Notes under the pieces: generated by a model
What the model saw: the letters and a program-made list of their open reading frames with translations, nothing else
Told to the model about the DNA's origin: nothing
Databases searched by the model: none
Part shown: positions 1-5,353 of the stretch, in pieces
Layout: the number at the start of each line of letters is the position of its first letter
Position numbering within the stretch: the stretch's first letter is position 1
Assembly (NCBI GenBank): GCA_964614695.1
Contig: CAZTMB010000120.1
Coordinates: forward strand, 1 to 8,068
Reading direction: 5' to 3'
Origin: VGXO01 sp964614695
Lineage (GTDB): Bacteria; Planctomycetota; Phycisphaerae; Phycisphaerales; SM1A02
DNA: 8,068 nt
Made by a program: the position numbers and the translations under genes

Positions 1-19
1 CGTGGTTCGATCGCTCGCC

Positions 20-502
20 CTACTTCTTCGCGCCGTCCGGCGTGCTGCCCGACACGATCGGCTGTCCGTCGCGCTTCCACGCCCGAAGCCCGCCGCGCAG
101 CGTGAAGACGCGCTTGTAGCCCATCTCCATCAGCCGCTTGCTCGCCGAGGCCGCGATCGGATCGGCGTAGTCGGTGCCATAGACGATGAACGCGCTGTAG
201 CCCGCAAGGCGATCGGCGGCCTCGTCGCTGATCGTCGCGAAGGGCATGTTGATCGCCCCCTCGATGTGCTCCTTGTCGTACTCCGGAGGCAGGCGGGGAT
301 CGAGCCAGATCACCTTCGTGCCGGCCGATCCGAACAGGCCGCGGGGCTTGGCGCCTTCGGTCAGGGCTTCGGCCGGCTCCACCCAGACGATGTCCCGATC
401 GCTCGTCTTGGCCTCGCATCCGGCGAGGCCGCCGAGCAGGCCTGCCGCGAGCAGGATCGAGGCGAGCAGGGTTCGAGAGGCGGCGATCGGTCGAAGGTTC
501 AT
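20..502 (-). CDS. Rhodanese-like domain lipoprotein lacking the catalytic cysteine
   Basis: This 160-residue protein has a hydrophobic N-terminal segment (about residues 10-26) ending in a lipobox, LAGC, with Cys29 as the likely lipidated residue, so it is probably anchored to the envelope. Residues 37-150 read as a single rhodanese domain: the D-P-R...E-Y...H-I-E-G-A-I-N-M-P motif (residues 68-87) is the usual first signature, and RVFTLRGGLRAWKRDGQPI (131-149) is the usual C-terminal signature. The active-site loop, where sulfurtransferases carry Cys after the V-Y strand, reads VYGTDYADP (107-115), with Gly109 in place of Cys. Cys29 is the only cysteine. It is therefore unlikely to be a sulfurtransferase and may be a binding or regulatory rhodanese fold. 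The start at 502 is supported by AGGA six bases upstream. It is divergent from the DsbD-like/redoxin pair, which suggests but does not prove an envelope redox role. Fold assignment is strong; function is unknown. Confidence 0.88.
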   Translation of the reverse strand: MNLRPIAASRTLLASILLAAGLLGGLAGCEAKTSDRDIVWVEPAEALTEGAKPRGLFGSAGTKVIWLDPRLPPEYDKEHIEGAINMPFATISDEAADRLAGYSAFIVYGTDYADPIAASASKRLMEMGYKRVFTLRGGLRAWKRDGQPIVSGSTPDGAKK

Positions 503-528
503 GACGATTCCTGCGAGTGGCGGTTTCT

Positions 529-552
529 GCGTCGGCGCCCGCAGGCCGACGC
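529..552. repeat. Inverted repeat in divergent intergenic region (8-bp stem)
   Basis: The arms GCGTCGGC (529-536) and GCCGACGC (545-552) are perfectly complementary around an 8-base loop. The repeat lies 27 bases upstream of the rhodanese-like start on the minus strand, so it would fall in that gene's promoter or leader, and 150 bases upstream of the DsbD-like start. No T-run follows on either strand. It could be an operator, a leader hairpin or chance in GC-rich DNA. Confidence 0.4.
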
Positions 553-564
553 ATTCGGCGTGCA

Positions 565-586
565 GCGAGCCCGTTGGCGGGCTCGC
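565..586. repeat. Inverted repeat in divergent intergenic region (9-bp stem, TTGG loop)
   Basis: The arms GCGAGCCCG (565-573) and CGGGCTCGC (578-586) are perfectly complementary around a 4-base loop TTGG, giving a compact and very stable hairpin. It lies 12 bases from the 529-552 inverted repeat, inside the 200-bp spacer between divergent genes. I could not identify a convincing sigma-70 type promoter in the spacer (503-702). A regulatory role is inference from position only. Confidence 0.45.
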
Positions 587-702
587 ATCGCATCGGCGAG
601 CATACGAATTCGCCCCCGAATCTTCTCTTCGTCGGGATTGAACGAGGCTCCGCAGAATCGGAACCTGATCGAGATCTCATCTTGAAAGCGCCGGCTGCAC
701 GC

Positions 703-1686
703 ATGAATCCCATTCAACCCGCCCCTCTCGCCGCGACCTCCGCGCTGCTTGCGATGGCGCTCTCGTGGTCTTTCGTGTCGACGGCGTTTCCGCAGGGGAT
801 TCCGGGACTGCCCGGCGCGCCGGGCTCGTCGCGCCCCGGTCCTGCCGAGGGCAGTCGACTCGTGAAGCTCTCGGTGGTGCCGGACCCGATCGTCGTCGAG
901 GCGGGCGGCACGGCGCTCGTGGCGGCGGTGCTCTCGATCGAGCCTGGCTGGCACGTCTACTGGAAGAACCCCGGCGACAGCGGCGTCGCGCCGACGCTGC
1001 GTTGGACGCTGCCGGAGGGTCTCGTGGCCCGCGCGATCCAGTGGCCGCGTCCGCGGGTCTTCGCGACCGAGCACGAGACGACCTATGGCTATGAGCGCGA
1101 GGTCGGGCTGGTCGTCGCCATCGAGGCGGATCGAGAGGCGACGCCGGGCCTCGCCGCGGGAAGCGTTCGCAGCGACTGGATGGTCTGCAAGGAACTCTGT
1201 CTCATCGGTGGCGGCACCGCGAACTTCAACGTCAAGGTGCTCGCCGCCGGCGATCCGGCCGCGGACGCCATCTCGATCCGCGCGGGCGACACGGTCCTTC
1301 CTCGCGATCCCGTGGTGCGAAGGTGGTTCGGCCGCCTGCCGCTCGCAACGCCGCCGGGCTCGGGTCTCGAAGCGGTGGTCGAGGGCGACGTGGCGAGCGG
1401 GAACCTCACGCTCCGCCTGGCCGGACCGATCGGGAACTTCGACCGGGTCGTCTTCATTCCGGACAGCACCCCCGGCACGACCTGCGGGGAGGGGCATCCC
1501 GTCGCCGGAACCGTCGACGGTGACCGATTCCGCCTCGAAGTCCCGCTCGCGGTGCGTCCGGCGGATGCGTCCGGCGAACCAATGCGGGCCGCTGGGTTGC
1601 TGATGCTCGGCGACAAGCCCGACGATCCCGCCTTCACGATCGAGGTGCCGATCCCCATGACTTCGGCGCCGCCTTCCGGATCATGA
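703..1686 (+). CDS. Stand-alone DsbD N-terminal (alpha) domain-like periplasmic protein
   Basis: The 327-residue product has an N-terminal hydrophobic stretch (about 8-28, possible cleavage after Ala28) and then a domain resembling the periplasmic N-terminal domain of DsbD/ScsB-type thiol:disulfide interchange proteins. Diagnostic segments are GWHVYWKNPGDSG (82-94), the W-P-x-P run (114-117), TYGYEREV (127-134) and the Cys pair in WMVCKELCLIGGG (159-171; Cys162 and Cys166). A third cysteine, Cys261, sits in a TTCGEG context. In DsbD proper this domain passes electrons from the membrane domain to periplasmic partners; here the protein stops with no transmembrane bundle and no C-terminal thioredoxin domain. 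The following redoxin is a plausible partner. The open frame reaches back to 517 but the first 62 codons do not look coding. An in-frame TTG at 682 would add LKAPAAR, supplying the basic n-region that the ATG version lacks, so the start is uncertain. No strong Shine-Dalgarno is visible before 703. Confidence 0.82.
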   Translation: MNPIQPAPLAATSALLAMALSWSFVSTAFPQGIPGLPGAPGSSRPGPAEGSRLVKLSVVPDPIVVEAGGTALVAAVLSIEPGWHVYWKNPGDSGVAPTLRWTLPEGLVARAIQWPRPRVFATEHETTYGYEREVGLVVAIEADREATPGLAAGSVRSDWMVCKELCLIGGGTANFNVKVLAAGDPAADAISIRAGDTVLPRDPVVRRWFGRLPLATPPGSGLEAVVEGDVASGNLTLRLAGPIGNFDRVVFIPDSTPGTTCGEGHPVAGTVDGDRFRLEVPLAVRPADASGEPMRAAGLLMLGDKPDDPAFTIEVPIPMTSAPPSGS

Positions 1687-1785
1687 CCATCGCGTCGACC
1701 GGCGCCGTCGCGGGACGGAAGAGACCGAACTCGACGCATCCAATGCTCAGGCGCGTTTCACACGTCTCGCCAGTCTCTAGGCAAC

Positions 1786-1790
1786 AGGAG
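1786..1790 (+). promoter_or_regulatory. Ribosome binding site AGGAG that fixes the redoxin start
   Basis: AGGAG sits six bases before the ATG at 1797. This decides between that start and an in-frame ATG at 1683 that overlaps the upstream stop codon. The protein beginning at 1797 opens directly with a signal peptide, in agreement. Confidence 0.85.
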
Positions 1791-1796
1791 CCCATC

Positions 1797-2465
1797 ATGC
1801 AGATTCGCAACGCCTTCTCTCGTCGATTCGCCATCGCCAGCGGCCTGCTCGCCGCGTCCTCGCTCTGCGGCCTCGCCTTCGCGCAGGCCGGCAACGCGGC
1901 GCCCGCCGCCAAGCCGCAGGCGAAGTCCGCCCCCATGGCGGAGGTCGGCAAGCCCGCCCCGAACTTCACCCTCAAGACCACCGACGGCAAGGAGTGGAGC
2001 CTCTCCGACGCCAAGGGCAAGGTCGTGGTGCTCGAGTGGGTGAACCCCGAGTGCCCCGTCTGCGTGCGGGTGTGCGAACAGGGCGTCGTCGCCGAGACCG
2101 TCAAGGGCGTCAAGGAACTCTTCCCCGACGCGGTCTACGTCGCGATCAACTCGAGCGCGGCACGTCCGTCGAGCCTCTCGAACACCGCGTCCTACCTCGC
2201 GTCGTACAACCTCGCGATCCCGGCACTGCTCGACAGCGAGGGCAGCGTGGGCAAGATGTACGGCGCGAAGACCACGCCGCACTGCTACGTGATCGACGCC
2301 AACGGCGTGCTCGTCTACCAGGGCGCCATCGACGACGGTCCGAACGGCGGCGCCAAGATGAACTACGTCGTCAATGCCGCCAAGGCGATCAAGGCCGGCG
2401 AGGCGGTGTCGCCGAGCACGACCAAGCCCTACGGGTGCGGCGTCAAGTACAAGAAGAACGGCTGA
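1797..2465 (+). CDS. Exported peroxiredoxin-like redoxin (AhpC/TSA type) with CPVC motif
   Basis: The 222-residue product has a Sec-type signal peptide (basic MQIRNAFSRRF, hydrophobic 12-28, likely cut near AFA-Q at 29/30), then a thioredoxin-fold redoxin domain from about residue 50. Visible signatures are GKPAPNFTLKTTDGKEWSLS (51-70), VVVLEWVNPECPVC (77-89), INSSA (117-121), AKTTPHCYVID (157-167) with the cis-Pro TTP, and the C-terminal TKPYGCGVKY (209-218). These match the PRX_like1-type redoxins, in which NP-x-CP follows the first strand and a Cys sits in the C-terminal PYGC-x-VKY segment. Beyond Cys86 and Cys214 it has Cys89 (making CxxC), Cys93 and Cys163. It probably acts as a periplasmic thiol reductase or peroxidase; the exact substrate cannot be read. 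The gene lies 110 bp after the DsbD-like gene on the same strand, probably cotranscribed. Confidence 0.9.
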   Translation: MQIRNAFSRRFAIASGLLAASSLCGLAFAQAGNAAPAAKPQAKSAPMAEVGKPAPNFTLKTTDGKEWSLSDAKGKVVVLEWVNPECPVCVRVCEQGVVAETVKGVKELFPDAVYVAINSSAARPSSLSNTASYLASYNLAIPALLDSEGSVGKMYGAKTTPHCYVIDANGVLVYQGAIDDGPNGGAKMNYVVNAAKAIKAGEAVSPSTTKPYGCGVKYKKNG

Positions 2466-2468
2466 TCG

Positions 2469-2486
2469 CGGGGCTTTGCGGCCCCG
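2469..2486 (+). terminator. Weak GC hairpin just after the redoxin stop
   Basis: The arms CGGGGC (2469-2474) and GCCCCG (2481-2486) flank a 6-base loop, beginning three bases after the redoxin stop. No T-tract follows. It may assist termination or protect the mRNA 3' end, but a 6-bp GC stem is not rare in DNA of this composition. Confidence 0.35.
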
Positions 2487-2505
2487 ACCCAGCAAGCTCA
2501 CCCTC

Positions 2506-2536
2506 CGACGGCCCGGACCTCGCGTCCGGGCCGTCG
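2506..2536 (+). terminator. Perfect 13-bp stem-loop, probable terminator of the redoxin transcript
   Basis: The arms CGACGGCCCGGAC (2506-2518) and GTCCGGGCCGTCG (2524-2536) are perfectly complementary around the 5-base loop CTCGC, starting 40 bases after the redoxin stop. Stem length and position fit an intrinsic terminator, but only two T residues follow (CGTTGACG), so it is not canonical. U-poor stem terminators are common in GC-rich bacteria. The rest of 2537-2781 shows no gene, RNA or clear promoter; any promoter for the downstream dockerin gene must lie there but I could not pick one out. Confidence 0.62.
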
Positions 2537-2781
2537 CGTTGACGCCGCTTATGGGTCCGAGGGCCGCTCGCGGCGATCGAAACGCTCTGTGGCGAAGGAA
2601 GCGGTCCGTGGCGGCGGGGCCTCGACCCCTGTCGATCACGGTCGCGGCGCGTGCGATTGTGGCGGGAAAAGTCTCCAGTCACGGGTTGTCCGAAGATTCC
2701 TGCGGCACGCGCTCTCGTTCCGAGTAGGCTCTCGGAAGTCTTCGCCGTGCCGACGACTCGCGACCTCAAGTGACCGAACGC

Positions 2782-2785
2782 GGAG
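2782..2785 (+). promoter_or_regulatory. Ribosome binding site GGAG supporting a GTG start
   Basis: GGAG ends seven bases before a GTG at 2793. The frame is open upstream to an ATG at 2589, but that 68-codon extension is Arg- and Ser-rich and lacks protein-like features, while the GTG is followed directly by a basic and then hydrophobic export signal. Confidence 0.6.
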
Positions 2786-2792
2786 CCTTCAA

Positions 2793-3857
2793 GTGCTGCG
2801 AGTCGTCTGTCGACGCCTTCACCCCACCGCGCATGTCGCGACGCTCCTGCTCGCGGCGGTCGCGCAGGCGAAGCAGGGTGCCTACGAAGCCGAGATCCTC
2901 GTCGCGGCCTCGCAGCGATGGATCGAGCAGCCGACCGAGGTCTTCGAGCGTCTCCGCGTCATCGGTCCGGAAGACCTCCAGACCATCACCGTGCCGGATG
3001 GCCAGGGCGGGACACGCGAGGTCGAGGTGATCGCGCTGGTCACGCTCACCGACTACGTCGTCCCCTACGAGAACGCTCAGCCGCTCGATGCGTTCACGGT
3101 CGACGCGGAAGGCTACTACCGCAGCAACATCTGGACTGTGGTCTCCGGCGACGTGGCGAACTACTTCTTCGATCGAGGTCTGCCCATCGATGCGCCGGCC
3201 GAGATCCGGTCTTCGATGCTCCAGGCGCTGGGCATGCTGCCGGGCGAGGATGTCCAGGTCCTGACCTTCTACGTCGAGCCGCGATTCGTCACGCGGCCAT
3301 CGTTCGCTCCGGCGATCGACGAGGCGATGGTGCCGATCTGGAACGGCGCCACCTATCAACTGACCAGCACGCCGGGATCGCCTTCGTCCGAGTTCGTGGG
3401 ATTCGCACCGACGGTGCTCCGCGGCGGAGTGTGGCAACGGCCGTTCGACGTGTTCGCCGGGCCGAGGCAGTTCCTGCCGTGGTTGGAGGCCTGGAGCGCC
3501 ATGAGCTACGACCTCGATGCCAATCGGGCGTTTCCCTACACCGGGCTGGGCTGGACTTGGAACTGGAGCACCGATCCGGCGCTGAACGGGTTCGCCCTCA
3601 GCGAGTTCATCGTCAGCGGCGATGCCGAGTTCTACTTTGCGAGCCTGCGTTCGCCTCACGATCAGCTCGAGCAGGCCGCAGCGGATCGCGGAGATCTCGA
3701 CTTCAACGGGATGATCAACGCCGTCGATCTCGCGCTGCTGCTGGGCTGGTGGGGCGATCCGGACCCGCCGAAGGGCGATCTCGACCACGATGGCACGGTC
3801 GGGTTCGAGGATCTGTCGCTGCTGATGGGGCGGTGGGGGCCGCTGCTCGGCCGCTGA
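2793..3857 (+). CDS. Secreted protein of unknown function with C-terminal dockerin-like repeats
   Basis: Read from the GTG at 2793 the product is 354 residues. It starts with a basic n-region (LRVVCRRLH) and a hydrophobic stretch (about 13-26) ending AAVAQA, a likely signal peptide. Residues 30-295 form a body I do not recognise: it begins YEAEILVAASQRW, is rich in aromatic residues (GYYRSNIW, ANYFF, GLGWTWNW) and contains VSGDAEFYFASLRSP near its end. Residues 300-354 hold two EF-hand-like dockerin repeats. The first has Ca-ligand spacing D301, D303, N305, N309, D312 followed by LALLLGWWG; the second has D329, D331, D333 and D340 followed by LSLLMGRWG, with Gly337 at the ninth loop position. 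Such C-terminal modules are frequent on exported Phycisphaerae proteins, often without a known cohesin. The gene follows a probable terminator, so it is likely its own transcription unit, and it converges on the DUF1501 gene with only 16 bp between the stops. The dockerin call is firm; the body is unknown. Confidence 0.78.
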   Translation: MLRVVCRRLHPTAHVATLLLAAVAQAKQGAYEAEILVAASQRWIEQPTEVFERLRVIGPEDLQTITVPDGQGGTREVEVIALVTLTDYVVPYENAQPLDAFTVDAEGYYRSNIWTVVSGDVANYFFDRGLPIDAPAEIRSSMLQALGMLPGEDVQVLTFYVEPRFVTRPSFAPAIDEAMVPIWNGATYQLTSTPGSPSSEFVGFAPTVLRGGVWQRPFDVFAGPRQFLPWLEAWSAMSYDLDANRAFPYTGLGWTWNWSTDPALNGFALSEFIVSGDAEFYFASLRSPHDQLEQAAADRGDLDFNGMINAVDLALLLGWWGDPDPPKGDLDHDGTVGFEDLSLLMGRWGPLLGR

Positions 3858-3873
3858 GGTCTTCGCAGCGCGA

Positions 3874-5322
3874 TCAGGCGATCCAGTCTCGTATCACGCG
3901 TCCATGCACGTCGGTGAGCCGCATGTCGCGGCCGCCGAAGCGATGCACGAGACGCTTGTGGTCGACGCCGAGCAGGTGAAGCATCGTGGCGTGCAGGTCG
4001 TGGATGTCGACGACCCCCTCGACGGCCTTGTAGCCGTACTCGTCGGTGGCGCCGAAGACCGTGCCGCCCCTGACGCCGCCCCCGGCCATCCAGATCGAGA
4101 AGCCGAACGGGTTGTGGTCGCGTCCATCGCTGCCCTGAGCGAACGGCGTGCGCCCGAACTCGCCCGCCCAGACGACGAGCGTGTCGTCGAGCAGTCCGCG
4201 ACGCTTGAGATCGACGAGCAGCCCCGCGATCGGCTGGTCGACCGCGCGGGCGTTCTCCTCGTGGCCCTTGACGATCGCGTTGTGTTGATCCCAGCGGTCG
4301 TTGCCGGTGCCGGGGCAGGTCAGTTCGACGAAGCGCACGCCGCGTTCGACGAGCCGCCGCGCGAGCAGGCACTGCCGCGCATAGGTCGCGGTGGGCGCGT
4401 ACGAGGAGTCGACGCCGTAGAGCGCGAGCGTCTCCGCGGACTCGCCCGAGAGATCCATGAGCTCGGGCACCGCCGCCTGCATGCCGTAGGCGAGCTCCCA
4501 GTTGCGGATCGCGCTTTCGATCGCGTCGGCGCCGCCCGTCTCGCGGACGAACGTGGCGTCGAGCGTCTCGATCAGATGCCGCTTGCGGGCCTGGGCGCCT
4601 GGATCGGCTTCGCGCGGAGCGACGTCCGCGAGCCCGCTCCCTCGCGGCAGCACGATCGAGCCCTGATGCGTCGCAGGCAGGAAGCCGTTCCCGAAGCACT
4701 CGACGCCGCCGGGGGGAATCAGCCCGCCGTGCAGCACGACGAACGCGGGGAGGTCGCGGCTCGCGCTGCCGAGGCCGTAGGAGGTCCACGCGCCCATGCT
4801 CGGCCGGCCCGCCAGCCCGGCGCCGGTGTGCAGGAAGTAGTTCGCGTTGGTGTGTTCGCTGAACTGGCTCGTCATCGATCGCACGACGAGCAGTTCGTCC
4901 GCGAGCTCGCGCACGTGCGGAAAGAGGTCGCTTACCGGCGTGCCGCAGGTGCCGCCGGGCTTGAAGCCCCACGGCCCCGCGAAGGTGCTGCCGTTGTTGT
5001 TGAACTGCGTGCGCTCCATCGCCATCCCGAACGGCGTGCCGTGCTCGGCGACGAGCCGCGGCTTGGGATCGAACGTGTCCATCTGCGACGGGCCGCCGTC
5101 CATGTAGAGGAAGATCACCCGCGTCGCCTTCGCGTCGTGATGCAGCCCGCCCGCGCCGGGAGCGCTCGCGGCGCCGAAGCCCATGGCGCGATCGCCGAGC
5201 AACGCCGTCGCCGCCATCGCGCCGAAGCCCGAGAGGCAGGATGCAAGCATCTCGCGGCGGGTGACGCCGAGGTCGCGGTAGCGTCCGCAGTGGGAAGTTC
5301 GGGCTGGTCGGGGCATGCTCAT
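3874..5322 (-). CDS. DUF1501 family Tat-exported protein (alkaline-phosphatase-like fold)
   Basis: The 482-residue product begins with a twin-arginine type leader: TRREML (21-26) followed by a hydrophobic segment to about 43. The mature part matches the DUF1501 family. TRVIFLYMDGGPSQMDTFDPK (68-88) has the metal-site Asp of the alkaline-phosphatase-like clan; further signatures are TSQFSEHTNANYFLHTG (151-167), the ARRLVERGVRFVEL block (321-334), WDQHN (344-348), VWAGEFGRTPF (384-394), GRDHNPFGFS (400-409) and DIHDLHATMLHLLGVDH (439-455). The conserved Asp and His residues suggest metal-dependent hydrolase chemistry, but the family has no settled substrate. The start at 5322 is chosen because the Tat leader follows closely; an ATG at 5316 is equally possible, and the longer frame to 5463 overlaps the upstream gene and encodes low-complexity Arg/Ser. 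The Shine-Dalgarno is weak. It lies 31 nt downstream of the cytochrome gene, as typical of this planctomycete pair, and is probably cotranscribed with it. Confidence 0.93.
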   Translation of the reverse strand: MSMPRPARTSHCGRYRDLGVTRREMLASCLSGFGAMAATALLGDRAMGFGAASAPGAGGLHHDAKATRVIFLYMDGGPSQMDTFDPKPRLVAEHGTPFGMAMERTQFNNNGSTFAGPWGFKPGGTCGTPVSDLFPHVRELADELLVVRSMTSQFSEHTNANYFLHTGAGLAGRPSMGAWTSYGLGSASRDLPAFVVLHGGLIPPGGVECFGNGFLPATHQGSIVLPRGSGLADVAPREADPGAQARKRHLIETLDATFVRETGGADAIESAIRNWELAYGMQAAVPELMDLSGESAETLALYGVDSSYAPTATYARQCLLARRLVERGVRFVELTCPGTGNDRWDQHNAIVKGHEENARAVDQPIAGLLVDLKRRGLLDDTLVVWAGEFGRTPFAQGSDGRDHNPFGFSIWMAGGGVRGGTVFGATDEYGYKAVEGVVDIHDLHATMLHLLGVDHKRLVHRFGGRDMRLTDVHGRVIRDWIA

Positions 5323-5353
5323 CGCTGTGGTGCCTGCTTGACGGAGGCGAGGT

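Noticed and set aside
517..702. Upstream extension of the DsbD-like gene to the ATG at 517
   Set aside because: These codons cross both intergenic inverted repeats, give no recognisable protein, and would place a signal peptide internally.
2589..2792. Upstream extension of the dockerin gene to the ATG at 2589
   Set aside because: It is an Arg/Ser-rich, uninformative extension that would bury the export signal; the GTG at 2793 has GGAG at good spacing.
2766..3788. Minus-strand open frame (340 codons) opposite the dockerin gene
   Set aside because: It is Arg/Asp/Glu-rich with no export signal or domain signature; the plus strand has dockerin repeats and an SD-supported start.
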